Positions 6,165-15,412 of a stretch of 18,472 nt of DNA are shown here, piece by piece; the stretch's first letter is position 1; each line of letters begins with the position of its first letter. Origin of the DNA: Bacteroidetes bacterium UBA4009 (GTDB lineage Bacteria; Bacteroidota; Bacteroidia; NS11-12g; UBA9320). The notes under the pieces were generated by a model that had not been told where the DNA came from, searched no databases, and saw nothing but the letters and a program-made list of their open reading frames with translations. The stretch spans positions 1 to 18,472 of the forward strand of contig DGBH01000100.1 of NCBI GenBank assembly GCA_002384205.1, written 5' to 3'. Made by a program: the position numbers and the translations under genes.

Positions 6165-7195
6165 TTTCGTACAAAACACACATCGCTCAGTGTGCCATAT
6201 TTTTTTTGTTTTAATTTTATTTCGCCTGCAAAAGCTACCATCGCTGCATTATCAGTGCAATATTCAAACTTAGGAATAAATGCTTCACCATTGTACTTTT
6301 TAGCTAATACTTGCAATTTAAGTCGCAATTCTGAGTTTGCAGCTACGCCACCGGCTATACCTATTTGCGTTATTCCGGTTAGTTTCATTGCTTCTTCAAG
6401 CTGACTCAGCAAATAAGACACAATAGTATGCTGAATAGATGCACACAGATCATTACTATTTTTGGTAACAAAGTCAGGATCTAACTTGCTCTGTTTTTGT
6501 AAAAAGTAAAGGATGGAGGTTTTGAGTCCCGAAAAACTAAAATTGAGCCCTTCCACATTGGGTGTATTAAAGACAAATTTTGTAGCATCGCCTTTGGTCG
6601 ATAGCTTATCTATAATGGGTCCTGCAGGGTACCCCAAGTTTAACATTTTGCCGGCTTTATCAAAAGCTTCGCCCGCAGCATCATCTATGGTTTTTCCCAA
6701 CACTTCAATGACATAATCTTCCTTAACAACCGCTATTTGAGTATGCCCGCCAGATACTAAAAGACATAAAAAGGGTAATTGGGGGGATTTATCGTCAATA
6801 AAATGCGCTAAAATATGTGCATCTAAATGGTCTACATTTACAAACGGAAGATTAGCAGACATAGCAAGCCCTTTGGTAAATGAATGTCCAACTAAAAGCG
6901 AACCCATTAATCCTGGACCTTGTGTACAGGCAATAGCATCTACTTCAGAAAGCTGAATACCCGCATTTTGCAAGGCTGATTGCACTGTAGGAACAATATT
7001 AAGTTGGTGTTTTCTACTTGCCCATTCTGGCACTACTCCGCCAAATTCAGCATGTACACTTTGAGACGCTACAACATTGGAGCAAATTTTGCCATTTTTC
7101 CAAATAGATGCAGATGTATCATCACAGGACGATTCTATACCTAGTATGGTGATATGTGAATTATTATTTGTGTGTTCCAAGGTATGTTTGTACAC
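6161..7195 (-). CDS. tsaD: tRNA threonylcarbamoyladenosine synthase subunit TsaD
   Basis: TsaD transfers the threonylcarbamoyl group to A37 of tRNAs that read ANN codons, working with TsaB and TsaE in the cytoplasm. This is a full-length 344-aa member: ILGIESSCDDTSA (18-30), GGVVPEWASRKH (52-63), TQGPGLMGSLLVG (91-103), the metal-binding HLDAH (His123, His127), VSGGHTQ (147-153) and the C-terminal TDNAAMVAFAG with Asp315 as a further metal ligand. The start is a GTG at 7195; no ATG exists upstream in frame, and a TTG five codons on is the alternative. It heads a run of six same-strand genes and diverges from tamB. Confidence 0.97.
   Translation of the reverse strand: MYKHTLEHTNNNSHITILGIESSCDDTSASIWKNGKICSNVVASQSVHAEFGGVVPEWASRKHQLNIVPTVQSALQNAGIQLSEVDAIACTQGPGLMGSLLVGHSFTKGLAMSANLPFVNVDHLDAHILAHFIDDKSPQLPFLCLLVSGGHTQIAVVKEDYVIEVLGKTIDDAAGEAFDKAGKMLNLGYPAGPIIDKLSTKGDATKFVFNTPNVEGLNFSFSGLKTSILYFLQKQSKLDPDFVTKNSNDLCASIQHTIVSYLLSQLEEAMKLTGITQIGIAGGVAANSELRLKLQVLAKKYNGEAFIPKFEYCTDNAAMVAFAGEIKLKQKKYGTLSDVCFVRK
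7183..7190 (+). promoter_or_regulatory. Putative -7 box for tamB
   Basis: TATGTTTG matches TAnnTTTG exactly and ends 29 bp before the proposed tamB TTG. It lies within the first codons of tsaD. A TTTG at 7167-7170 is too close (12 bp) to be a normal -33 element. Confidence 0.35.
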
Positions 7196-7219
7196 TTTAA
7201 GAAATACTGATAAAAAGCG

Positions 7220-10200
7220 TTGCCAAAAATAGTTAAAATACCGCTTATTACGCTTTCCGCATTACTCATGTTTGCATTGGTGTTTTTGGCGTTTGCACAA
7301 ACTAAATGGTTTAAAAACTATGCAACCGATAAAGCAACCCGCTTTTTAAGCAAGGAATTGGGTGTTCCTGTTAGCATTCGTCAAATAGAACTTAACTATT
7401 TTGACGCCCTTACAGCTCATGACCTATACATAGCAGACCGTGAGCATGACACCATGATTTACATAGCTGAATTAGGTGTAAATTACGACCTTTTTAGATT
7501 TAGTAATTCACTTATTAAACTGGATGAAGTTAGTCTTAAAAATGCCAAAGTATATCTTGGCATACATGAAGGATCGCAGGAGCTAAATTTACAATTTTTA
7601 ATTGATTATTTTACTCCCCCACCTACTAATAAACCCCGTCAACAGCAGATTATCACCTTTGATAAAGTAGAACTAGTAAACACCGTTTTTAGGTACTTTA
7701 ATAAAAACTATAGCCCTCCAACAAGCAGAGCCTTTGACGAAAACGACATGTTTTTTAAGGAAATAAATGGGCATCTGCATAATTTTGATATCATCAATGA
7801 TTCGTTAAGTTTTGTTATTGAAAACTTATCAGGGACCGAGAAATCGGGTCTACAAATAGATCGCCTTACCGCCAAGAGCACTATCAGTTCTACCACCATG
7901 CGATTTGAAAATTTAGAATTCAAAACACCTAAAAGTTATATCAAAGATTACCTTGAGTTTAACTATAGCAGTTACGGAGATTTTTCTGATTTTATAGATG
8001 TAGTAGCGTTAAAAGCGACTTTTAAGGACGCTGTAATACATACTGATGATATTGCCTTATTCAGCACTAACGTCGCTACCTATAATGAACAAATTAAAGC
8101 GTCTGGTAAGGTTTTTGGAACCATTGCAAACATGCGCAGTAAACGATTAAAATTGGCTATAGGCAGTCATACCCGTTTTGTAGGTTCAGCCCATCTTAAA
8201 GGCCTACCCGATATAGAAACAACTGTTTTTGACATAGACGCAAAAAGACTAACCACTAATGCAATTGATCTTGCGCGAATTGCCAAACTTAACCCCGCAC
8301 CTAAAGAGTTATTAAATCTAGGTGATATTAGTTATACGGGCACTTTTAAGGGCCTGTTAACCGATTTTATTACCAATGCTGAAATAGGGACAGACGCAGG
8401 TAGTGTGAAGGCTCAAGTACATTACACTCTTTTGCCAAGTCATAATGCTGCTTATGCAGGCGAGATTAGTAGTACTAATCTTGATTTAGCACTGCTGTTA
8501 GGACTCCCTAATCTTGGTCCTGCAATTTTTGATCTTAGCCTTAATGGCAGTGGTTTAACACTAGAAACACTCAAAAGTAAGGTAGAAGGAACCATATCAC
8601 AATTTACCTTTGGGGGCTACCGGTATCAAAATATGCAGGTGAACGGCAATGTATCTAACTCACTGTTCAATGGAACATTTGACATTGTAGATCCTAATTT
8701 CAACTTTAATTTTAACGGAACCCTAGATGCCAGCAAGCAAACTCCCGAAATTGCCGTTAAGGCGAATGTCTTTGGAATAAACCTTAGACTGTTAGATTTA
8801 GATAACATCGATAATTTTGTAAAGTTTACGGGAGATATCAACCTTGCCGGCGATAATCTAGACAACTTAAATGGTACGGTGCAACTAGATAGTTTTAATC
8901 TATTAAAAGAGGGAAGAAGCTACAAGATAAAAGACATACTACTCACCGCTAATTTATCGGAAAATAAAAGGGATTATACGCTAAGTAGCGACTTAGCCCA
9001 AATCAATATTGAAGGAGATTTTTATCCTTCTGAATCTGAGGATCTGATTGATTTTGTGAAACACATTATTTATCCTTCACGATTTATTAAACCTGAAAAA
9101 ATACTCGGTAGTAAAGACGTAACAGTTGCTATCACAATTGATCAATTCCACCCGGTATTTAAAGAATTTTTAGGCGCTGTGAGCTTTGACCGCGGGAGTT
9201 TAGACGTTACTTACAATCATATTCTTGGCCAAATTAACGGAGAAAATAATTTTGTAAATCTCAGTTACGATGCCATTTCAAGTCCATTTATTAGTCTTTC
9301 GCTTAAGAATGGCGGGGAACTTTCTCCCATTAATTTTGGCATAAATACGGGAGGGCTTATGCAAAATGATAGTGCCATCTTTAATGTATTAAATGCCCAT
9401 GGATTTGTAAAAGATGGCGAAGTTATTTTTGAAACTACGTCAAAAAAAGACGATGTGTTGGACATTGCCCTTGCAGGACGTTTCTTGTACCGAAATGATA
9501 GTGCACTTGTCTTTTTGGATAATACCAAGGTGGACATTTACCATAAATCTTGGGAGCTAAAAAATACTACATTCCCTAATTTAATACACAGTAAGAATGT
9601 CACTGAATTTAGGTATTTTGATTTTAGAAATGGTGCTGAAATACTCTTTTTAGATGCTTCCATGGGTCAAAATGCGAATAAGCTAAATGCAAATTTATCC
9701 AATTTTAAACTCGCCAACCTTACTCCTTTCTTGGCAGGCTATGACCTTAAGCTGGAAGGCACTACCAATGGCTATATCGATATTTCTGACAGAGATGGAT
9801 TCCCTATTATTGAGGCTGATTTAATGGTTCAAGACTTACAATTAGAGCAAGATACACTAGGTGATTTAGATCTAAAAAGTACGAGCCAAGATAACCTACT
9901 TGCCGTAAGCATAGACGGTAAAATAACAGGTGGTTTGCTCAATGATATGGAAATTGCAGGTGATATCAATTTTGACAGCAAAAGATCTCCTTTGAACCTG
10001 CAACTAACCACTCAAACTAGTAATATAAAACCATTTGAAAAATACCTAACAGGACTAGCCTCTGAAATAAGTGGGTTTAGTACTTCCAAAATAGGCATAA
10101 CTGGTGCGCTCACAAGTCCACAATTACGGGGAACTATGCAGCTAGACAGCCTTGATTTTATTGTTGATTATATGCAAACACACTATACCGGAAGTGCTAT

Positions 10201-11614
10201 AATTGACATAGACTACAGTTCTTTCAGTATAATTAAATCTGAAATAACCGATCGATTTGGCAAAAAAGCTGCGGTGGTTGGCGAGGTAACGCATCATAGT
10301 TTTCAAGATTTTATCTTTAATCTTAACTTTAAAGACCTGTATGACTTTGAGATAATGAATACCCGTAAAGAAGATAATGATCTCTTTTATGGGACTGCTT
10401 TTGTAGATGGCAATATGGAGATAACGGGACCTTTGGATGACATCTTACTTACCATAAACGCCAAGAGTAGAAAAGGTACCCAAATAGTAATACCCCTTGA
10501 AACCTCAGAATCTAGCGGTAAGCTTAGCTATGTGCATTTTGTCAATCTAAAAGCAGACAATAATGGTGTTAGTAATACTATTAAATCGCAAGCAGGCGTG
10601 CGGATGGATTTCAACTTTGAAATAACGAATGACGCCAACATAAAAATGGTTTTTGATGAATTACTTGGCGATAAAATTGAGGCTGCTGGTCACGGAAACT
10701 TACGGATGGAGATCAATACCTATGGAGATTTTAACATGTACGGAGGGTTGACTATTGATAGAGGAAACTACTTATTTACGGCACTGGACTTAATCAATAA
10801 ATACTTTACGGTGAAGCAAGGCGGCACGCTTTTCTGGGACGGCAATCCCTATAATGCCCGAATAAATCTAGACGCCATCAAGAGAGAATATCCCGTGCCC
10901 GGTACGCTTATGATAGGAACTGTATCCGCCGAAGAGCTAGACGCCTATAATCAAGCCATTCCCGTAGATTGCAACTTAAAATTAACTGGACTTCTATTTA
11001 ATCCAATCGTCAATTTTGATCTTAAGTTCCCCACTCAAAATAGTTTAAGTGGAAGTGCTTCCTCCGCATTAAACACCGTCATAGATCGCATAAAATTAGA
11101 TCAAGAAGAATTAGATAGGCAAGTCTTCGCCTTATTGGTGTTAGGCACTTTTATCCCTCCTAGCTTTGGTTCTGCAAGCGCGAGTAGCGCGCTCGTAGAA
11201 GCCGGTGCCGCTAATACAGGTATCAATAGTTTAAGTGATTTTGCCAGCAGCCAGTTGAATAACTGGTTAGGCAAGCTCGATACCAGATGGCAGGTTGGAG
11301 TCGATTATCAAAGCACTTATAAAAGCCAAGCTGAGTTAATACTCTCACTTCGTCGTAAAATTTGGAATGACCGATTAGAAGTATCATTTTCGGTAGATGC
11401 AGTGACGGCGGAGAATAGGCCGTATGACATCAGTGTTAAATATGATATAAACGAAGACGGATCACTTAAGGTGCGAGGATTTCAGAAACAGGCAAACGAC
11501 CCTACGCTTGGCAATATTACCAACGTAAATACCACCGGTGTTGGTTTATACTACCGTTACCAGTTTGACAATTTTCATTTGAGAAGAAGAAAAAAAGGTG
11601 CGCCTGCTAATTAA
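7220..11614 (+). CDS. tamB: Translocation and assembly module protein TamB (DUF490 / AsmA-like)
   Basis: This 1464-aa protein has one N-terminal membrane anchor (about residues 5-27) followed by a very long beta-rich body of AsmA/TamB-like repeats. The DUF490 C-terminal domain has recognisable segments YGGLTIDRGNYLFTALDLIN and GGTLFWDGNPYNARINLDA (about 1170-1225), DRQVFALLVLGTFIPPS (about 1298-1314) and, near the end, RWQVGVDYQSTY and LSLRRKIWNDRLEVSF. Such proteins span the periplasm from the inner membrane; they assist outer-membrane protein assembly and, in the wider family, bridge lipid transport. The start is a TTG at 7220, with an in-frame TAA at 7211. The next in-frame ATG (7268) would remove half the anchor, so TTG is preferred. 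Diverging from tsaD, it ends 16 bp from the convergent lipoprotein gene. Confidence 0.9.
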   Translation: MPKIVKIPLITLSALLMFALVFLAFAQTKWFKNYATDKATRFLSKELGVPVSIRQIELNYFDALTAHDLYIADREHDTMIYIAELGVNYDLFRFSNSLIKLDEVSLKNAKVYLGIHEGSQELNLQFLIDYFTPPPTNKPRQQQIITFDKVELVNTVFRYFNKNYSPPTSRAFDENDMFFKEINGHLHNFDIINDSLSFVIENLSGTEKSGLQIDRLTAKSTISSTTMRFENLEFKTPKSYIKDYLEFNYSSYGDFSDFIDVVALKATFKDAVIHTDDIALFSTNVATYNEQIKASGKVFGTIANMRSKRLKLAIGSHTRFVGSAHLKGLPDIETTVFDIDAKRLTTNAIDLARIAKLNPAPKELLNLGDISYTGTFKGLLTDFITNAEIGTDAGSVKAQVHYTLLPSHNAAYAGEISSTNLDLALLLGLPNLGPAIFDLSLNGSGLTLETLKSKVEGTISQFTFGGYRYQNMQVNGNVSNSLFNGTFDIVDPNFNFNFNGTLDASKQTPEIAVKANVFGINLRLLDLDNIDNFVKFTGDINLAGDNLDNLNGTVQLDSFNLLKEGRSYKIKDILLTANLSENKRDYTLSSDLAQINIEGDFYPSESEDLIDFVKHIIYPSRFIKPEKILGSKDVTVAITIDQFHPVFKEFLGAVSFDRGSLDVTYNHILGQINGENNFVNLSYDAISSPFISLSLKNGGELSPINFGINTGGLMQNDSAIFNVLNAHGFVKDGEVIFETTSKKDDVLDIALAGRFLYRNDSALVFLDNTKVDIYHKSWELKNTTFPNLIHSKNVTEFRYFDFRNGAEILFLDASMGQNANKLNANLSNFKLANLTPFLAGYDLKLEGTTNGYIDISDRDGFPIIEADLMVQDLQLEQDTLGDLDLKSTSQDNLLAVSIDGKITGGLLNDMEIAGDINFDSKRSPLNLQLTTQTSNIKPFEKYLTGLASEISGFSTSKIGITGALTSPQLRGTMQLDSLDFIVDYMQTHYTGSAIIDIDYSSFSIIKSEITDRFGKKAAVVGEVTHHSFQDFIFNLNFKDLYDFEIMNTRKEDNDLFYGTAFVDGNMEITGPLDDILLTINAKSRKGTQIVIPLETSESSGKLSYVHFVNLKADNNGVSNTIKSQAGVRMDFNFEITNDANIKMVFDELLGDKIEAAGHGNLRMEINTYGDFNMYGGLTIDRGNYLFTALDLINKYFTVKQGGTLFWDGNPYNARINLDAIKREYPVPGTLMIGTVSAEELDAYNQAIPVDCNLKLTGLLFNPIVNFDLKFPTQNSLSGSASSALNTVIDRIKLDQEELDRQVFALLVLGTFIPPSFGSASASSALVEAGAANTGINSLSDFASSQLNNWLGKLDTRWQVGVDYQSTYKSQAELILSLRRKIWNDRLEVSFSVDAVTAENRPYDISVKYDINEDGSLKVRGFQKQANDPTLGNITNVNTTGVGLYYRYQFDNFHLRRRKKGAPAN
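7224..7231 (-). promoter_or_regulatory. Putative -7 box for tsaD
   Basis: The minus strand reads TATTTTTG, an exact TAnnTTTG match 28 bp before the tsaD GTG. It lies just inside the tamB coding sequence. No -33 TTTG is visible. Confidence 0.35.
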
Positions 11615-11630
11615 AAACTAGTGGATGCTC

Positions 11631-12824
11631 TTATTGAAAATCTGTAGTCAATTTGAACCGTAGAATACGTCCGTTTCCGGTATCACATATCCACACTATT
11701 CTATTTTTATACGCCACAGCACTTGGCGAATTGAATTGAGAAAGTCCTTCACCCCTGCCCCCAAAGCTAGCTAATTGATACTTGGTGCTGGCTGCACCTG
11801 TGGGCGGTTTTACACCTTCTAATCCCGTTACGGTAAATTGATAAAACGAGTCTTTACTCTTATCTACCACAAAAATATAATTAGATCCGTCACCTGTAAC
11901 CAGAGTAGATACTGGCTGAGCAAATCTATCTGGGGTAGTAAGATTATCATCTGCCACGGTGGTATCTGTTTCTACAAGAATTCTAGGTTCGTAATTAGCT
12001 CCAAAATCTGTTTCTATAAAATCAATAATTTGTACTTTAATGGAAGTATTTTCAGCTATCGAGGTGAACACAAAATGATCTGGTCCACCTGCAGACACTT
12101 GAGGAGGCTGCACAAAACTAGATATCCCCATAGGCTTCTTAAAATAATCTCTAAATAATCCACTTGGAGTGTTTACGGAAATAGGAGTTAGATACGTGCC
12201 ATCTGCATCAAAAAGTAAGACTGCATCATCCGGACCACCAAATTTTTGAGCATTGTTATCTGTGCCCGTACGGGTCACATAAAATCGATTATCTTCTAAT
12301 ACCGCTATTTTATTAAACTGAACTTTGCTATCTGAAGATGAGTAAGTGCTTTTAAAATAAAAAGGATGTATGATGGTATCAACCACTTGTGCGTACTGCA
12401 AACCGAAGTTGTTACCCGGCCCATGCATATCAATTTTATAAATACACGTAAAAGTGAGTGTTTCACCTGCTTTTAATATATCTACACTGCCAATAGCTAG
12501 CAGGTCGAGTCGACGGTTTTGAGCCACGGCTCTTACGCCTTGCACCTTAATTCTTGCCAAAATTTTGCCGCTCTCATCCAGTGATATAATTTCTTCTGTA
12601 GCGTCATCCACCACATATATTAACTCATCAAATCCCGCAATAATATCTACAGGCGATACAAAGCCGATTAAAGCAGGCTGTACAGGAACATAGGCAACTT
12701 CTCTGGGGCTGTACGTTGGAACTTCAATAAAATCGGTGTTTGTTTTTTTACCTAAAAATCCGTCACAACCAACTAGTAAAAAGATACTGCACAGCAAACC
12801 CGTATATGTCGTTAGTTTTATCAT
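11631..12824 (-). CDS. NHL-repeat lipoprotein
   Basis: A lipoprotein signal peptide ends in the lipobox LLVGC with Cys20 as the lipidated residue, so the mature protein is attached to a membrane, probably the outer one. The 397-aa sequence contains beta-propeller-like repeats. The clearest NHL repeat is at the C-terminus: FGGRGEGLSQFNSPSAVAY, then WICDTGNGRILRF (about residues 353-391). Earlier blades are seen near DIIAGFDELIYVVDDATEEI and YIFVVDKSKDSFYQF. NHL propellers bind proteins, glycans or other ligands; no ligand can be inferred. The ATG overlaps the stop of the PorV/PorQ-like gene by one base (TAATG), so the two are probably translated together and may act together at the cell surface. 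Confidence 0.8.
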   Translation of the reverse strand: MIKLTTYTGLLCSIFLLVGCDGFLGKKTNTDFIEVPTYSPREVAYVPVQPALIGFVSPVDIIAGFDELIYVVDDATEEIISLDESGKILARIKVQGVRAVAQNRRLDLLAIGSVDILKAGETLTFTCIYKIDMHGPGNNFGLQYAQVVDTIIHPFYFKSTYSSSDSKVQFNKIAVLEDNRFYVTRTGTDNNAQKFGGPDDAVLLFDADGTYLTPISVNTPSGLFRDYFKKPMGISSFVQPPQVSAGGPDHFVFTSIAENTSIKVQIIDFIETDFGANYEPRILVETDTTVADDNLTTPDRFAQPVSTLVTGDGSNYIFVVDKSKDSFYQFTVTGLEGVKPPTGAASTKYQLASFGGRGEGLSQFNSPSAVAYKNRIVWICDTGNGRILRFKLTTDFQ

Positions 12825-13819
12825 TAACGCTTGTCGTTATTAAATGGCATGTGAATTCCAAATATATGCTGTACACCCATTCTGTTGGTAGGATTAATAC
12901 CGTAATCTATGTACATGGGGTGTACTCCAATCCGCGTTTTAACGCCTATGCCAGCCGTAGGATAATTTTGACCTTTTACACTAAGTTTATATCCAAGGCG
13001 AATAAAAAGAAGGTCACGTAAGCTGTATTCTGCCCCAAAGCGAAGATTCTCAGCATTATCGCTGGGGTGGTTTAACTCCGCAGCAACTAGCAACTTTTTA
13101 GTTTCCGTTTGATAAGGCACCAACGAAAAACCCATTTTAAAGATAGTAGGCGTGGTATATTTGTCAAGCGATACAAAGGTGCGGTTATACTCCGCTTCTA
13201 TGTCACTACCGCTCATTTGTGAGTTGCCACCAAAGTTTTTTACCACAACGGCAAATGTCAAATCCTTATAATCCGTATTATACAAGAACCCAATATCGGC
13301 TGTAACGGTATGATTTCTATAAGTTGAAATACCTTCATATACATATTTTAATCCTACGCCAATACTAAATCTCTCGGATAATTTCTGAGAATAATTGATG
13401 CCAAGCGCTGTATTGTTGACATAAAACTGCTGTCCCGTTCCGTTAGGTTCGAATTCTGTGCGCACTTCCATTGCGCCGCTATTTAGTGAGTTAACCGAGA
13501 ATGCTACTACCGCATCCGACTCTAGTTTAATACCCACACTCATAAAGCTTTGCTGAACACCCGCTCCTACGGTATAATTGCTCAATGCTATGCCTGTATT
13601 GGGTATTTGGACCAACGCTGCAGGATTATTTTCTCCGCTATATAAGTTTCCTTTATTGGCAACGCTTGCTCCAGCCATCCCAAAAGAGGTAGGATTTAAA
13701 TCGTTCTTTAAAAAGCTGAGTGCAGAAAGTCCGGCTCTTTGACCACCAAAATTGGGTAAGACTTGACCAAATGAACTTATGGATAAACCAATTAAAAATA
13801 TAAGGTTAGTTACACGCAC
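12824..13819 (-). CDS. PorV/PorQ-family outer-membrane beta-barrel protein
   Basis: The 331-aa product has a signal peptide (about residues 1-18, ending ISSFG/Q) and a FadL-like barrel body. The early segment RAGLSALSFLKNDLNPTSFG, followed by MAGASVANKGNLYSGENNPAAL, is the N-terminal hallmark of the PorV/PorQ family. True PorV and PorQ are type IX secretion system components; this copy sits next to an NHL lipoprotein and no por/gld gene is nearby, so a direct secretion role is not shown. The start is a GTG; no in-frame ATG precedes the signal peptide. A TATTTTTG box lies about 10 bp upstream, implying a very short leader. Confidence 0.8.
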   Translation of the reverse strand: MRVTNLIFLIGLSISSFGQVLPNFGGQRAGLSALSFLKNDLNPTSFGMAGASVANKGNLYSGENNPAALVQIPNTGIALSNYTVGAGVQQSFMSVGIKLESDAVVAFSVNSLNSGAMEVRTEFEPNGTGQQFYVNNTALGINYSQKLSERFSIGVGLKYVYEGISTYRNHTVTADIGFLYNTDYKDLTFAVVVKNFGGNSQMSGSDIEAEYNRTFVSLDKYTTPTIFKMGFSLVPYQTETKKLLVAAELNHPSDNAENLRFGAEYSLRDLLFIRLGYKLSVKGQNYPTAGIGVKTRIGVHPMYIDYGINPTNRMGVQHIFGIHMPFNNDKR

Positions 13820-13829
13820 TTTACGATGG

Positions 13830-13837
13830 CAAAAATA
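13830..13837 (-). promoter_or_regulatory. Putative -7 box for the PorV/PorQ-like and NHL lipoprotein pair
   Basis: The minus strand reads TATTTTTG (TAnnTTTG) in the 81-bp gap, 10 bp from the GTG start. The resulting leader would be only about 5 nt, and no -33 element is evident. Confidence 0.3.
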
Positions 13838-13900
13838 AGCAGCAGGTTCAGAGATTTATAAATTTTGCATTAATTAAATTAGAAAAGATCCGGTTTCTTA

Positions 13901-14257
13901 TCAACTTGGCTTGTTTTCTAACATGTGTACAATCTGCTGATTGCGATATGCTATCCAGCTGTCTGCTATATGCAAAGCATATACTTTCCTTTTGAAAGTC
14001 AGAAAAGGTTGATCATAACTCAATGCTTCCATCAGCTCACTTTGATGCTCAAAATTATCTACCGCACTTACATAATCTTTCATTATTCCAAAGGTAACCG
14101 AGCCTTCTAACGGCACAAATTCTTGGTAGTCATCCTTTTTTCGGGTCTCCACGTCTATGTTTTCGGCAGAAAAAACTTCTTCGGTTAGTGAATGAACGTA
14201 GCATTTGTAGCCATTCCCTAGAATTTCGGCAACTGCGTTTAGTGTTTCTATCTTCAA
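13901..14257 (-). CDS. UPF0158-like protein
   Basis: This 118-aa cytoplasmic protein shows the UPF0158 layout. An N-terminal IETLNAVAEILGNGYKCYVH is followed by an acidic middle, then MKDYVSAVDNFEHQSELMEA and LTFKRKVYALHIADSWIAYR, which match the family's helical C-terminal pattern (a 'xFVxxxxxxxLxxAL...FxxFKxxL...WxxFR'-like spacing). The function is unknown. It starts with TTG at 14257; an in-frame TAA four codons upstream leaves no ATG, and the N-terminus aligns with known family starts. It follows the cytochrome-b-like gene by 19 bp, so they are probably co-transcribed. Confidence 0.65.
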   Translation of the reverse strand: MKIETLNAVAEILGNGYKCYVHSLTEEVFSAENIDVETRKKDDYQEFVPLEGSVTFGIMKDYVSAVDNFEHQSELMEALSYDQPFLTFKRKVYALHIADSWIAYRNQQIVHMLENKPS

Positions 14258-14276
14258 ATTAAAATATTAAATACGT

Positions 14277-14735
14277 TTATGGCAATAAGCTTCTACCTAT
14301 GTCTGCTCTAAATGGCCAAGGTATCATTGCCAATATGAGCAATAGGCCTATGGTGAAATAGATTAGTGCTATTTTGTGTTTTCGGGCAGGGTCAACTGCT
14401 TTTTTACTTTTTGTTCGTCCAATTTGAATAAGAACAGCGGCTAATACCATTCCAAAAACATGTTCTACACTCCAAAATCTGAGCGCCGTATTACCCATTG
14501 TTTCTGCCATATTTGAAAAACTAGACGCCCAACCTCTGGCTACATATAACAATAAACCAATAACTACTTGTAAATGTACACTCGCAATAAAAAGTGTAGC
14601 AGCCATATTATGATTAGGTGTAAAATCTTGTTTATAAAGCAACCCTCTTGCTGATTTAGTAATGGCATATAGGCCAAAAAGCAACACAGCCCATCTTAGT
14701 ACGCTATGTACACTAAGTAAAAGTGTATTATCCAT
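14277..14735 (-). CDS. Small cytochrome-b-like integral membrane protein
   Basis: The 152-aa protein has four predicted membrane helices (about residues 8-26, 45-65, 88-106, 122-140). Histidines lie within or at helix ends: His10 in HSVLRW, His54 in SVHLQVVIG and His92 in VEHVFGM. A Bacteroidota family with the same HSxLRW opening and IPWPF ending is usually labelled 'cytochrome B'. The intramembrane histidines could ligate heme, but heme binding is not demonstrated and the partner is unknown. Its own -7 box lies 20 bp upstream of the start. Confidence 0.65.
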   Translation of the reverse strand: MDNTLLLSVHSVLRWAVLLFGLYAITKSARGLLYKQDFTPNHNMAATLFIASVHLQVVIGLLLYVARGWASSFSNMAETMGNTALRFWSVEHVFGMVLAAVLIQIGRTKSKKAVDPARKHKIALIYFTIGLLLILAMIPWPFRADIGRSLLP

Positions 14736-14755
14736 TTATTATCGTTTTAAGGATG

Positions 14756-14763
14756 CAAAGTTA
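14756..14763 (-). promoter_or_regulatory. Putative -7 box for the cytochrome-b-like gene
   Basis: The minus strand reads TAACTTTG, an exact TAnnTTTG match in the 33-bp gap after the YqgE-like gene. The same octamer is found at the MBL-hydrolase promoter (207-214). No -33 TTTG is visible. Confidence 0.4.
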
Positions 14764-14768
14764 GGGTT

Positions 14769-15341
14769 TTAATTCAAGTTTGGGTCCACAGGGGAATTAG
14801 CCAAAAGAGAAACTTGACCCCCAAGATTTCGGATGGCAAGTTTCCATAAATCTTGGTCATCTATGCTAGAATCAAAAATATCTTGGGACTCTAAATTCCC
14901 TACATGCCACGCATTTTCTGTTAACTCATCATCCAACTGATGGGGGCCCCAACCACTATACCCTATAAAAAATTTAATGTTTTTGGGATCCATTAATCCC
15001 TGCTTTAATTCCTGAAATACTTGCTCGAAATTTCCACCCCAATAGACATTTTTGCATACGTGAACAGCATCTTGAATATGATCGTACGTATGGAGACAAT
15101 GAAAGCTTTGAAGATCAACCGGGCCTCCGTTATATACAGCTTGGGTTACGAGATGAAGTTCCTCCACCATAGTGTTCGCCAATATATTAGTTTTTTGATT
15201 CAGCACAAAGCCAAAGGAGCCTGTAGCGTTATGCTCTGTAATTAATATCACAGATCTACTAAAATTGGGATCTGCTAAAAAGGGTTCTGAAATAAGTACC
15301 TTGCCTTTCATATATTTTATTTTTTTAACTCTATTTGGCAT
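14769..15341 (-). CDS. YqgE/AlgH family protein (UPF0301)
   Basis: This protein of up to 190 aa contains the full YqgE/AlgH domain: KGKVLISEPFLADPNFSRSV, ITEHNATGSFGFVLN, YNGGPVDLQSFHCLH, FFIGYSGWGPHQLDDEL and NAWHVGN in order. The family is small, cytoplasmic and widespread; the role is unclear, with only an old link to alginate regulation in Pseudomonas. Two ATGs are possible: 15341 (used here) and 15311, ten codons later, immediately before KGKVLISEP. Bacteroidota relatives usually carry some residues before this motif, so I keep the longer form without certainty. It is 71 bp downstream of the Nramp-related gene. Confidence 0.93.
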   Translation of the reverse strand: MPNRVKKIKYMKGKVLISEPFLADPNFSRSVILITEHNATGSFGFVLNQKTNILANTMVEELHLVTQAVYNGGPVDLQSFHCLHTYDHIQDAVHVCKNVYWGGNFEQVFQELKQGLMDPKNIKFFIGYSGWGPHQLDDELTENAWHVGNLESQDIFDSSIDDQDLWKLAIRNLGGQVSLLANSPVDPNLN

Positions 15342-15412
15342 CCATTTATTTTCGTCACCTACTTCAAAACAACGTAATTTTTTAAAAACAGAGGCCCCTT
15401 AAGGTAATTATT

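Noticed and set aside
6165..6179. Upstream ATG (6179) for the secreted unknown protein
   Set aside because: It adds MFCTK before a normal signal peptide; the ATG at 6164 gives the same ATGA overlap as the next two junctions.
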